Positions 9,490 to 17,601 of a DNA stretch of 64,000 bases are shown piece by piece (the first letter of the stretch is position 1; the number at the start of each line of letters is the position of its first letter). Source of the stretch: Accumulibacter sp. (lineage in GTDB: Bacteria > Pseudomonadota > Gammaproteobacteria > Burkholderiales > Rhodocyclaceae); assembly GCF_036625195.1 (NCBI RefSeq), contig NZ_JAZKUG010000001.1, positions 2,356,001 to 2,420,000 of the forward strand, written 5' to 3'. The notes under the pieces are model-generated. The model had not been told where the DNA came from. It did no database searches and worked only from the letters and a program-made list of their open reading frames with translations. The position numbers were made by a program, and so were the translations under genes.

Positions 9490-9776
9490 GTGACAGTATA
9501 TGAAATTTTCTTTCGCCGACGATCGCGCCCTGATCGCCGGCGTCGCTCGGCCACCGGCTGACCGGCTTGGTTTTGATTCAGCTGCTCGGCGCGAGCCTTT
9601 CCGGGAGCAGAAGCCCCCGGGATCAAGGCAGTCGAAACGGCTGCCAGCGCTTTTCATCTGTGTGCACAGCCTTGCAGGCGCGATCGAAACAGAAACCTGG
9701 GCGCCGCGGACGCCGCTATTGGGGTTGGCTTGCACGGCGCCTGGCAGTCACGGCGGCGCAATTCATATACTGTCAC
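9490..9776. mobile_element. MITE-like element bounded by inverted copies D and E of the dispersed repeat
   Basis: Left end GTGACAGTATATGAAATT (9490-9507, copy D) and right end AATTCATATACTGTCAC (9760-9776, copy E) are inverted repeats differing by one inserted A. The 287-bp unit has no credible gene, which fits a non-autonomous miniature element. I see no clear target-site duplication: the flanks are TCCAATTCA on the left and CGTATTGCC on the right. The right end lies about 30 bp past the cobJ stop. The mobilising enzyme is not identifiable here. Confidence 0.6.
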
Positions 9777-9807
9777 CGTATTGCCAGATCGGCTGGCGCT
9801 GTGCGCC

Positions 9808-10785
9808 TCAGTCCGCCGCTTCGTCGAGCGGCGTGTCGAGTACCGACTGGATGTAGTCGGCCGGCAGGCGGTATTCGCGCGCCAGATCGGCGGCCGAGCG
9901 ACCGCTCTGCTGGATCGTCTCGATCCAGCCGTCGAGTCCGGTCGACAGCGAGCGGCCGGCCTGCTCGCCGTCGCGCGTGGCGCGCTCGCCGTCCTCGACG
10001 GCGTACTTGTTGGCGTAGCCGCGTGGCGTGATCATCAGCCCGTCGCGGACGAAGGTGTTCGAGTTGCCGATCAGTACCGTCGTCAGCATCCCGATGTCGG
10101 CGTCGCCCATTCGCTCGAGGGTGCTGAACTCGACCCGCTGCTTCGGCCGGTAGGCCGACTTGACGATCGCCACCGGCGTTTGCGGATCGCGGTGACGCAG
10201 GAAGATGCGCTGCGCCTCGGCGATCTGCCGCGTCCGTCGCCCGCTCTTCGGGTTGTACAGGGCGACGACGAAATCGGCGTAGGCGACGGCGTCGAGGCGG
10301 CGGGCGATCGTCGGCCAGGGTGTCAGCAAATCGGAGAGCGAGATGGCGCAGAAATCGTGCGTCAGCGGTGCGCCGACGAGCGCGGCACAGGTGTTGAGTG
10401 CCGAGGCGCCGGGGATGATTTCGACCTCGATCGCCGATTCGGGGGTCCAGCCGGCGTCGAAGAGCACTTCGAAGGTCGGTCCGGCCATGCCGTACACGCC
10501 GGCGTCGCCGGAGGAGACGATCGCCACCTTGCGGCCCTGGCGGGCGCGGTCGAGCGCCTCGATGGCGCGATCGAGTTCCTCGGTCATCGATTTGCGGATC
10601 ACCTCCTTGCCGGCCAGCAGGTCAGCGACGAGGCGGATGTAGGTGGTGTAGCCGATTACCGTGTCGGCTTCGGCGATCGCCGCGCGCGCGCGCGCGGTCA
10701 GGTGGCCGAGGCTGCCGGGTCCGAGGCCGACGAGCATGATCTTGCCTGTCGGCATGGCGGTTGCGGTGGGGGCGTCTGGCGTCAT
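9808..10785 (-). CDS. cobJ: precorrin-3B / cobalt-factor III C17-methyltransferase
   Basis: S-adenosylmethionine-dependent tetrapyrrole methylase of the CbiH/CobJ type, which performs C17 methylation and ring contraction. The N-terminal core carries MLVGLGPGS (SAM-binding GxGxG), VIGYTTY, the SSGDAGVYGMAG loop and IPGASALN, all family signatures. The core accounts for about 250 of 325 residues; the remaining 70 form a C-terminal extension found in many proteobacterial CobJ proteins. ATG at 10783-10785 overlaps the stop of the upstream gene (ATGA), so translation is coupled. It is the last gene of the riboswitch-led operon. Confidence 0.93.
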   Translation of the reverse strand: MTPDAPTATAMPTGKIMLVGLGPGSLGHLTARARAAIAEADTVIGYTTYIRLVADLLAGKEVIRKSMTEELDRAIEALDRARQGRKVAIVSSGDAGVYGMAGPTFEVLFDAGWTPESAIEVEIIPGASALNTCAALVGAPLTHDFCAISLSDLLTPWPTIARRLDAVAYADFVVALYNPKSGRRTRQIAEAQRIFLRHRDPQTPVAIVKSAYRPKQRVEFSTLERMGDADIGMLTTVLIGNSNTFVRDGLMITPRGYANKYAVEDGERATRDGEQAGRSLSTGLDGWIETIQQSGRSAADLAREYRLPADYIQSVLDTPLDEAAD

Positions 10786-11204
10786 GCGGGGATCCTGGCG
10801 ATGGAGACGGTGGCGTTGCGGCCGTCGGCGCCGCGCAGCTTGTGCTTTTCGACGAGCAGGTGGCGGCAGTCGGCGCCGGCGGCGAGCAGGGCCGCCGCCT
10901 CCGAGACCGACGGCGTGCCGGTGTGCCGGCGGACGGTCTCCGACGGGTTGGGAACCTCGACGGCGGCGAGTTCGCTGGCCGGGTGGAAGACGATCGTCCA
11001 GCCGTTGTCGCGTGCCACGGCCGCCAGTCCGGCTTCGCCGGCCTTGAGGTCGATCGAGGCGACGGCGCGCACGTCGGCGAGTCCGCCGCCGCAGGCGGCG
11101 AGGGCTTCGGCGATCGCCTGCGCGATCGTTGTCGCCGGGGTGCCGCGGTCGCAGCCGAGTCCAAGCGCCAGCGGCGGCGCCATGTTTGCCGGCGGCGTCG
11201 TCAT
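10782..11204 (-). CDS. CbiG C-terminal domain / CobE-like protein
   Basis: A 140-aa protein matching the C-terminal CbiG/CobE domain: LGLGCDRGTP near the N-terminus, ASIDLKAGEAGL, and the VSEAAALLAAG segment. In most CbiG proteins this domain is fused to the N-terminal half; here it is a separate reading frame that overlaps the cbiG stop by 4 nt. CbiG opens the delta-lactone ring and releases acetaldehyde (cobalt-precorrin-5A hydrolase). This piece presumably works with the product of the preceding gene, but could act as a stand-alone CobE. Confidence 0.82.
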   Translation of the reverse strand: MTTPPANMAPPLALGLGCDRGTPATTIAQAIAEALAACGGGLADVRAVASIDLKAGEAGLAAVARDNGWTIVFHPASELAAVEVPNPSETVRRHTGTPSVSEAAALLAAGADCRHLLVEKHKLRGADGRNATVSIARIPA

Positions 11205-11938
11205 GCCGGCGGACGGTAGGTGACGCAGCGGCCGGCCAGGCGCGCGGCGAGGGCGGCGGGCATGATGCGGCGGCTGATCCAGAGCACGGCGGCGAAGTCG
11301 TCGAGGGTGACCTCCTCGAGCCGCTCGAAGCGCACGACGTTGGCCGGCAGCGGCCCGTCGCGGCCGTTGGCATGATGGACCCACCAGTCCCCGTCGCCCG
11401 CCTCCTGCACCAGCGCCACCGGCTCGTCGTTGACCATCGCGGCGCTGCAATGCACCAGTTCACCGTGTGTCGCCGCGAGCTCCCAGCCGAGTTCGCGGCC
11501 GAGCAGGTCGACGGCGATCGTCGCGCGGGCGTCCGATGCGGTGGTCAGCACGGCGGTCGCGCCGAGCGCGGTGGCGAGGTGGCCGGCGAGCGCGTTGGCG
11601 CCGCCGAGGTGGCCCGAGAGTACCGGAATTGCGAAACGGCCGGCCTCGTCGACGACGACGACCGCCGGGTCAGCCTCCTTGCCTTGCAGGTGCGGCGCGA
11701 TCAGGCGGACGACGGCACCAAGCGAGACGATGGCGACGATGCCGTCGAAGGCGGCGAAGAGCGCCGGCACCTGGTCGCCGACCTTGCCTTCGTAGCACTG
11801 CGCGGCATCTCCGGCGGCGTTCGCGGCTTCACCACGGAACTTCGCCGGCGCGAAGAGGCGGGCGCCGGGCAGGGCGGCGACCACGCGCCCGGCGAGCGCG
11901 ATGCCGTGGCGCGTGATGGCGACGACGGCGATCCTCAT
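11201..11938 (-). CDS. cbiG: cobalt-precorrin-5A hydrolase, N-terminal and central domains
   Basis: A 245-aa protein with the CbiG N-terminal fold: MRIAVVAITRHG, the VAIVSLGAVVRLIAPHL segment, VVVVDEAGRFAIPVLSGHLGGAN and LTTASDA. Full CbiG is usually about 330-350 aa; the missing part is the next frame (10782-11204), which starts 4 nt before this stop. Together they would open the lactone of cobalt-precorrin-5A in the cobalt-early pathway. The ATG at 11936-11938 puts the conserved MRIAVV at the very start. It lies 25 bp after cobI. Confidence 0.88.
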   Translation of the reverse strand: MRIAVVAITRHGIALAGRVVAALPGARLFAPAKFRGEAANAAGDAAQCYEGKVGDQVPALFAAFDGIVAIVSLGAVVRLIAPHLQGKEADPAVVVVDEAGRFAIPVLSGHLGGANALAGHLATALGATAVLTTASDARATIAVDLLGRELGWELAATHGELVHCSAAMVNDEPVALVQEAGDGDWWVHHANGRDGPLPANVVRFERLEEVTLDDFAAVLWISRRIMPAALAARLAGRCVTYRPPA

Positions 11939-11963
11939 CGCCGCAGGCCCCGGCTGGTGGCCA

Positions 11964-12761
11964 TCAGTTGCCGGCAGCGGCGGCAGCCGCGGCTTCCTGG
12001 CGACTGCGGCAGCCACGCCGTAGTTCGCCGCGCTGCCGCTTCGGGTTCTGCACCAGCAACAGCGACAGGTAATTGGCCTTGCTGCCGCGGAGGCTGGCGA
12101 GGTCGCGCACGACACGCTCGTCGGGCGAACCGACCTTCTCGATGAAGCACGAGGTGGCGAGCAGCTCGCGCCGGGCCAGCAGTTCAATGATCTCGTCGAG
12201 CAGCGGCTTGACCTTGAGCAGCGCCAGCGTGTCGAACTCGTCGAGCAGGTGGTCGATGACCTCGACGCCGTAAGCGGCCGGAATGATGGCGAAGGTCTCG
12301 TCCTCCTCGGCGAGCGTCGTGCCGGTCGCTGCCGCAGCGGCGGCGAACGAGGAGACGCCGGGAATCGTCTCGACCTCGACCTGCGGCGCGAGTTCGCGGA
12401 CGACGCGCGCGAGGTGGCCGAAGGTCGAGAAGGTCGAGGCGTCGCCTTCGACCAGAAAGAGCAGGTCGCGGCCCTCGGCGAGCAGTTCGACGGTGCGCAC
12501 CGCGGCGCGGGCCCAGGCCTTGCCGAGGATCTCCGGGTCGCGGGTCATCGGGAAGACGAGTTGCTCGGCATCGGCCGGGACAGACAGGCCGCCGCGCTCG
12601 ACGATGGCCAGCGCGTAGGATGACTCCTCGGCCTTCTTCACCGGATACAGCCACCGGGCGTCGGACTGCAGCGCCGCCCAGGCGCGGCGGGTGATCATCC
12701 CGGGGTCGCCGGGGCCGAGCGAGGCGCCGATCAGTTTGCCGAAGCGGGGGATTTCGGTCAT
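11964..12761 (-). CDS. cobI: precorrin-2 / cobalt-factor II C20-methyltransferase
   Basis: Tetrapyrrole methylase of the CobI/CbiL type, 265 aa. Motifs are SLGPGDPGMITRRA (SAM site), YPVKKAEESSYAL, a VEGDASTFSTFGHL loop and IPGVSSFAAAAA. It adds the methyl at C20. The C-terminus ends in an Arg-rich then Ala-rich tail that is probably dispensable. ATG at 12759-12761 overlaps the end of cobL by 4 nt. It acts directly after CbiX. Confidence 0.94.
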   Translation of the reverse strand: MTEIPRFGKLIGASLGPGDPGMITRRAWAALQSDARWLYPVKKAEESSYALAIVERGGLSVPADAEQLVFPMTRDPEILGKAWARAAVRTVELLAEGRDLLFLVEGDASTFSTFGHLARVVRELAPQVEVETIPGVSSFAAAAAATGTTLAEEDETFAIIPAAYGVEVIDHLLDEFDTLALLKVKPLLDEIIELLARRELLATSCFIEKVGSPDERVVRDLASLRGSKANYLSLLLVQNPKRQRGELRRGCRSRQEAAAAAAAGN

Positions 12762-14074
12762 GCGCTTTCCTTTCCAGGGTTGCGGGCGGTGACGATCCAG
12801 ACCGGGTTCTGCGCCGCCAGCCGGTGCAGGCCGAGGATCGGCTGGCTGCGGCTGGTCTGCAGCTGGACGACCTGCCAGTCGGCGCCGCCAGCCTGCAGGG
12901 TGCTGGTCGCGGTGGCCAGGTTCTCGAGGGTGACGAAGTTCATCACCAGCCGGCCGCCGGGTCGCAGGCGGCCGAGGATGAGGTGGATCAGTTCGCCGAG
13001 TTCGCCGCCGGAACCGCCGATGAACACCGCGTCCGGGTCGGGCCAGCCGGCGAGGCCGGCGGGCGCCCGCCCCTCGATCAGCGTGTAGTTGCCGGTGCGC
13101 AGGCGGGCGGCGTTGGCGCGCGCGATGGCGGCATCGGCGGCGTTCTTTTCGATCGCCCAGACATGGCCGTGCGGTGCCAGTCGCGCGCATTCGAGACCGA
13201 CCGAGCCGGAGCCGGCGCCAATGTCCCAGACGGTCGCCGCTGCCGCCAGGCGCAGCTTGGCCAGCGACACGGCGCGCACCTCGAGCTTGGTGATCAGCCC
13301 GCTGGCCGGTGTGCGCTGCAGGTAGTCGTCGTCCTCGCGGCCGAACGCCGGCTCCGCCGACAATTCATCGCGCTCGACGAGGACGACGCTCGGTTCGGCG
13401 AAGTGCATCGTCGCTGCCGTCGCCGCCGACAGCCCGGGATGCAGCGTCTCGTCCGGCAGCAGCAGGCGGCTGGCGACCGACAGGCGCAACTCGTCGCCGT
13501 GGCCGACGGTGAGCAGCGCGCGCGCCAATCGCGCCGGGTCGTTGGCCGGGCTGGTGAAGACGAAGACGCGGCGGTGCAGGGCGATCGCCCGCAGCACCGG
13601 GTAGAGACCGTGGCCCGGCGTCGCGCCGACGATCCATTCGCCGGCATCCTGGCTGTGGCAGGATGCGATCTTCACGTCCTGCCAGGCCTTGCCGAAGCGC
13701 GCGCAGGCGATCTGCAGCGTCGATGGCGCCGGCAGCACGGTCACCGGCAGTCCGGGCAGGCGGTCGATCAGGCTGCTGCCGATGCCGTGGCAGAGCGGAT
13801 CGCCGGTCGCCAGCACGGCGACGCTGCGGCCGGCGGCGAGGGCGTCGCGAATCCATCCCGGGCACTGCGCCAGCGCGCCGTCGAGCGGGCGCAGTTCGCA
13901 GTTCGCTGCCAGTTCCGGCCGTACGAGCTGCAGCGTCCGCTCGACGCCGATCACCAGCGCGGCGGCACGCAGGCAGTCGCGCGCGCTGCCGGAGAGGCCG
14001 TGCCAGCCGTCGTCGAGGATGCCGACGACGGTGCAGGTCGGCTGCGGTACCGGCTCAGAGGGCTTCATGTTCAT
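12758..14074 (-). CDS. cobL: precorrin-6Y C5,15-methyltransferase (decarboxylating), CbiE-CbiT fusion
   Basis: A bifunctional protein of 438 aa. Residues about 10-215 are a CbiE-type tetrapyrrole methylase with VVGILDDGWHGL, LATGDPLCHGIGSSL and LPAPSTLQIACARFG. Residues about 245-425 are a Rossmann CbiT methylase with VWDIGAGSGSVGLECA and FIGGSGGEL. It methylates C5 and C15 and removes the ring C acetate. Two ATG codons (14072-14074 and 14066-14068) lie close together; the first is given. It overlaps the end of cbiD by 20 bp, consistent with coupling. Confidence 0.93.
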   Translation of the reverse strand: MNMKPSEPVPQPTCTVVGILDDGWHGLSGSARDCLRAAALVIGVERTLQLVRPELAANCELRPLDGALAQCPGWIRDALAAGRSVAVLATGDPLCHGIGSSLIDRLPGLPVTVLPAPSTLQIACARFGKAWQDVKIASCHSQDAGEWIVGATPGHGLYPVLRAIALHRRVFVFTSPANDPARLARALLTVGHGDELRLSVASRLLLPDETLHPGLSAATAATMHFAEPSVVLVERDELSAEPAFGREDDDYLQRTPASGLITKLEVRAVSLAKLRLAAAATVWDIGAGSGSVGLECARLAPHGHVWAIEKNAADAAIARANAARLRTGNYTLIEGRAPAGLAGWPDPDAVFIGGSGGELGELIHLILGRLRPGGRLVMNFVTLENLATATSTLQAGGADWQVVQLQTSRSQPILGLHRLAAQNPVWIVTARNPGKESA

Positions 14075-15197
14075 CGACCCGGCAGATGAAGCGGCCCTCG
14101 AAGTCGCAGACCAGGATCGACAGCCGGTAGTCGCCCGGATACTGCTGCTTGAGGCTCCGCATGGCGCGGCCCGCCAGTTCACGGTGGAAGGGAACCGTCA
14201 GTCCGAGGACGGCGAGCTTCTCGGCGGCGAAACGGGCCGTCTCGGCGGCCCGGATGTCGGCGATCAGGTCGGCCGGCGCGGCGACGGCGCGCGCCGCTTC
14301 GGCGAGGATCTCGCGGTCCACCTCGGCCCGCCAGGCGTGGGTCACCGCCAGCCCCTGGCTCATCTTGGTCAGCTTGCCGACCATGGCGCCGACGTACACC
14401 TCGCGCATCCGGCGCTTGATGGCGGTGGCGAAGGCGGCCTTGACGAAATCGCCCATCTGCACGAAGCAGGCCTCGTCGAGGCCGGGCAACTGGCGCATGG
14501 CGAACTTCTCGCTGCGGCCGCCGGTGGTGAGGACGACGCTGCTCTGCCCCTGCGCGGCGGCGACATCGATCGCCTGCACGACGCTGGCGCGGAAGGCGGC
14601 GGTCGAGTACGGCCGGACGATGCCGGTCGTGCCGAGGATCGAGATGCCGTCGAGGATGCCCAGGCGGGCATTCAGCGTCTTCTTCGCCATCTCGTCGCCA
14701 CCGGGAACCGAGATGCTGATCTCCAGGCCATCGACGGCGAGGATCTCGGCGGCGACGGCGCGCACGTTGTCGCGGATGTTCTGCTGCGGCACCGGGTTGA
14801 TCGCCGGTCCGCCGACCGCCAGACCCAGCCCCTCGCGGGTGACGATGCCGACGCCGGGGCCGCCGCGCAGGCGGATCTCGCCGGCCAGTCGGGGCAGCCG
14901 GCGGACATCGGCGGTGAGGTGGGCGCCGTGCGTCGCGTCCGGGTCGTCGCCGGCGTCCTTGACCACCGCAGCATGGGCGACACGGGCGTTGCCCTCCCCC
15001 TCGACGCGGCCGTCGATGACGGCGAAGATCACTTCGCGGCCGTTCGGCAGCCGGCAGGTGATACTCGCTGGCACTTCGCCGGCGAGCAGTCCGCAGGTCG
15101 CGGCGCGCGCCGCAGCCGCCGAGCAGGCACCGGTGGTGAAACCGGTGCGGTTGCCGCGCGTGCGCCGGGTGTCGCCCTTGCGGATCTTTCCGCTCAT
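14055..15197 (-). CDS. cbiD: cobalt-precorrin-5B C1-methyltransferase
   Basis: A 380-aa protein with the CbiD hallmark GFTTGACSAAAARAA near residue 20, GGPGVGIVTREGL, PQQNIRDNV, ISVPGGDEMAKKTLN and GTTGIVRPYS. CbiD is specific to the cobalt-early (anaerobic-type) route, in which cobalt is inserted before ring contraction; its presence together with CbiX and CbiG fixes the pathway type. ATG at 15195-15197 overlaps the cobH stop by 3-4 nt. Low-oxygen chemistry is expected of the pathway, though such operons also occur in facultative aerobes. Confidence 0.95.
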   Translation of the reverse strand: MSGKIRKGDTRRTRGNRTGFTTGACSAAAARAATCGLLAGEVPASITCRLPNGREVIFAVIDGRVEGEGNARVAHAAVVKDAGDDPDATHGAHLTADVRRLPRLAGEIRLRGGPGVGIVTREGLGLAVGGPAINPVPQQNIRDNVRAVAAEILAVDGLEISISVPGGDEMAKKTLNARLGILDGISILGTTGIVRPYSTAAFRASVVQAIDVAAAQGQSSVVLTTGGRSEKFAMRQLPGLDEACFVQMGDFVKAAFATAIKRRMREVYVGAMVGKLTKMSQGLAVTHAWRAEVDREILAEAARAVAAPADLIADIRAAETARFAAEKLAVLGLTVPFHRELAGRAMRSLKQQYPGDYRLSILVCDFEGRFICRVDEHEAL

Positions 15198-15871
15198 GCC
15201 GCCCGTCGTCGCTGCGTCGCCTCGGCGAGCGAGAGCAGCGCATGGATGGCGGCGACGACCAGCGTCGAGCCGCCCTTGCGTCCCTTGATGGTGATCCACG
15301 GCACTTCGCCCAGCGTGCGCAGGAGATCCTTCGACTCGGCCGCCGCGACGAAACCGACCGGCATGCCGATGACCAGGGCCGGCCGCACGTCGTGCTCGCG
15401 GATCAGTCGCACGACCTCGATCAGCGCCGTCGGCGCATTGCCGATGGCGACGATGGCGCCGTCGAGTTCGCCGAGTCGCCACGCCTTGCGCATCGCCTGC
15501 ACGGCGCGGGTCGTGTTCTCGGTGCGCGCCCGCTCGATGACGTCGGCGTCGGAGATGTAGTGCCGGGTGCTCAGTCCGAAGTGCTGCAGCCGGGGCGCGG
15601 AGAGGCCGACACAGATCATCTCGACATCGGCGACGATCGCCCGCGGGCCGTTGAGCATGGCGTCGAGGCCGGCGCGCATGGCATCCGGGTGGAAGGCGGC
15701 GAGGCCGTTGAACTCGAAGTCGGCGCTGGCGTGGATCATTCGCCGCACGAGGGGCCACTGCTCCGCGCTGTAGCCGTGCGCGCCGACCTCGGCGTCGATG
15801 ATGGCGAAGGAATCGTGCTCGATGGCGCGGCCGGCGGCGGTGAGCTGTTCGGTGATGGCGTCGTTGGTCAT
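15194..15871 (-). CDS. cobH: precorrin-8X / cobalt-precorrin-8 methylmutase
   Basis: Moves the methyl group from C11 to C12 to give (cobalt-)hydrogenobyrinic or cobyrinic acid. The 225 residues show the family pattern: a helical start, then RMIHASADFEF, the VADVEMICVGL strand-turn, ERARTENTTRAVQAM, AIGNAPTALIEVV and a VGMPVGFVAAAESK loop. The conserved His in RMIHASADF is the catalytic residue. ATG at 15869-15871 follows cbiX by 15 bp. Confidence 0.94.
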   Translation of the reverse strand: MTNDAITEQLTAAGRAIEHDSFAIIDAEVGAHGYSAEQWPLVRRMIHASADFEFNGLAAFHPDAMRAGLDAMLNGPRAIVADVEMICVGLSAPRLQHFGLSTRHYISDADVIERARTENTTRAVQAMRKAWRLGELDGAIVAIGNAPTALIEVVRLIREHDVRPALVIGMPVGFVAAAESKDLLRTLGEVPWITIKGRKGGSTLVVAAIHALLSLAEATQRRRAA

Positions 15872-15886
15872 GGCGTCTCCGGGTCT

Positions 15887-16816
15887 TCAGGCAGGTTTGT
15901 GGGAACAGCCGTGATGATGCGCATGCGGCGCAGGCTGTCCATGATCGTGATCATGCTCGAGCTGGCCGCCGCCGGTCGCGGTGTGACTGTGGTCGGGCAG
16001 GTGGCCGTCCTCGGCGAGCTCGCGATACTTGCAGCCATCGCACTCGAGCATGCGGCATTCGGGCAGGCCCTGGTCCTCGACCCGTGCGTCGAGCAGCGCG
16101 AAGATGCCGCGGTCGAAACCGAAATGCGTGCCGAGGGCGAAGGCGATCTGCGGGTACTGCCGCTGCAGGCGTTCGACCTGCTCCTTGATGCGCTCGATCA
16201 GCACGCCGGTGAACAGATAGACCGGGACGATGCAGATCTGCATCATCCCGAGGCGCGCCTGACGCTGCACGGCGGTCTCGAGTCGCGGCCAAGTGATGCC
16301 GGTGAACGCCAGGTCGACGAGTTCGTGCTCGTTCGCCTCGAAAATCCAGCGCGCCATCTTCGCCAGTTCGCCGTTGGCACCGGCATCCGACGAGCCGCGG
16401 CCGAGCAGGATGACGCCGGTGCTGCGTGGATCGGGCACCGCCAGCTGCTTCATCAGCCGCTCGAGCTGCGCCTGCAGGACCGTGAACAGCGGCCGCCCCA
16501 TGCCGAGATGCGGCGTGACCGCGAAGTCGACCGCCGGGTGGCGCTGGCGGGCGCGCTCGAGCGCCGCCGGCAGCTCCATCTTGACGTGGCCGGCGGCATT
16601 GAGGATGAACGGGACGAGGAGGACGCGCCGCGTGTCGCGGGCGGCGCGATCGAGCCCTTCATCGAGCAGCACGTCGGCGTGCTCGATGAAGCACACCTCG
16701 ATGCGCCAGTCGGGATGCTGCTCGCGCCACTGCGCGGCGAAATGCAGGGTCTCGCGGTTGCCGTCACGGTTGCGCGAACCGTGGCCGACGAGGAGGATGG
16801 TGGTATCCGATATCAT
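15887..16816 (-). CDS. cbiX: sirohydrochlorin cobaltochelatase, long form with His- and Cys-bearing tail
   Basis: Inserts Co(II) into sirohydrochlorin, the first committed step of cobalt-early B12 synthesis. Two chelatase half-domains are visible: VGHGSRNRDGNRE near the start with its catalytic His, and a second LLGRGSSDAGANGE. The CbiX(L)-type extension contains CRMLECDGCKYRE, Cys residues that could hold an Fe-S cluster, followed by a His-rich tail (HDHDHGQ, HAHHHGCSH) suited to storing cobalt. Start ATG at 16814-16816 overlaps the cobM stop (ATGA). 309 aa is normal for the long form. Confidence 0.93.
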   Translation of the reverse strand: MISDTTILLVGHGSRNRDGNRETLHFAAQWREQHPDWRIEVCFIEHADVLLDEGLDRAARDTRRVLLVPFILNAAGHVKMELPAALERARQRHPAVDFAVTPHLGMGRPLFTVLQAQLERLMKQLAVPDPRSTGVILLGRGSSDAGANGELAKMARWIFEANEHELVDLAFTGITWPRLETAVQRQARLGMMQICIVPVYLFTGVLIERIKEQVERLQRQYPQIAFALGTHFGFDRGIFALLDARVEDQGLPECRMLECDGCKYRELAEDGHLPDHSHTATGGGQLEHDHDHGQPAPHAHHHGCSHKPA

Positions 16817-17601
16817 GGCTTGGCCTCGCTGGCTTTGCGGAAGCGGTGGGAGAAGGACGGATCGTAGAGCTTGCTGCGTGCGAGGTCGGGCCAGTCGGCG
16901 GCACCCAGCGTCGGCGAGGCGATGATCATCGCCTGCGCGGCGATCCGTTCCGCCTGGCACTTCTGCTTGATGTCGGCGAGGGTGCCGCGGACGATCTTCT
17001 CCTCGCCCGGCCAGCTCGCCTTCTGCACCACCAGGATCGGCGCGTCCTCGGCCCAGCCGGCGGCGCGCAGCGCTTCCTGCACGCGGTGCAGCAGGGTGAT
17101 CGAGAGGAAGATGCAGAGCGTCGTCCGGTGCGCGGCGAGCGCCTCGAGATCCTCGCCGGCCGGCATCGGCGTGCGCCCGGCGACGCGCGTCAGGATCACC
17201 GTCTGGGTGACTTCGGGCAGCGTCAGCGTCTCGCCGGCGGCGGCCGCCGCCGCCAGTGCCGACGATACGCCAGGGACCACCGCCCAGTCGATGCCTGCGG
17301 CGGTCAGTGGCCGCGTCATCTCGATCAGCGCGCCGTAGAGGCCGGGGTCGCCGGTCTGCAGGCGGACGACGGTAGCGTGCCGCGCCGCCTGCTCGAGCAG
17401 CCAGTCGGTCATCTCGGGCAGCGTCATATCCTTCGAATCGCGGATCGTGCAGCCGGCTGGGGCGAAGCGCGTCGCCGCCTGGTCGACCAGCGAGCCGGCG
17501 TAGAGGATGGCGCCGGCTTCCTCGAGCAGCAGGCGGCCCTTGACGGTGATCAGATCCGGGTCACCGGGGCCGGCGCCGACGAACCAGACCTTGCTGGCCA
17601 T
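16813..17601 (-). CDS. cobM: precorrin-4 / cobalt-precorrin-4 C11-methyltransferase
   Basis: CobM/CbiF tetrapyrrole methylase, 262 aa. VWFVGAGPGDPDLITVKG is the SAM loop, followed by LYAGSLVD, VRLQTGDPGLYGALIEM, VVPGVSSALAAAAA and QTVILTRVAGRTPMP, all diagnostic of C11-methylases. It acts after ring contraction and before CbiG. Start ATG at 17599-17601 shares a base with the stop of cbiO, so the two are coupled. Confidence 0.95.
   Translation of the reverse strand: MASKVWFVGAGPGDPDLITVKGRLLLEEAGAILYAGSLVDQAATRFAPAGCTIRDSKDMTLPEMTDWLLEQAARHATVVRLQTGDPGLYGALIEMTRPLTAAGIDWAVVPGVSSALAAAAAAGETLTLPEVTQTVILTRVAGRTPMPAGEDLEALAAHRTTLCIFLSITLLHRVQEALRAAGWAEDAPILVVQKASWPGEEKIVRGTLADIKQKCQAERIAAQAMIIASPTLGAADWPDLARSKLYDPSFSHRFRKASEAKP

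Noticed and set aside
5391..9778. CRISPR array
   Set aside because: The repeats are few, in both orientations, irregularly spaced by hundreds of bases and without cas genes.
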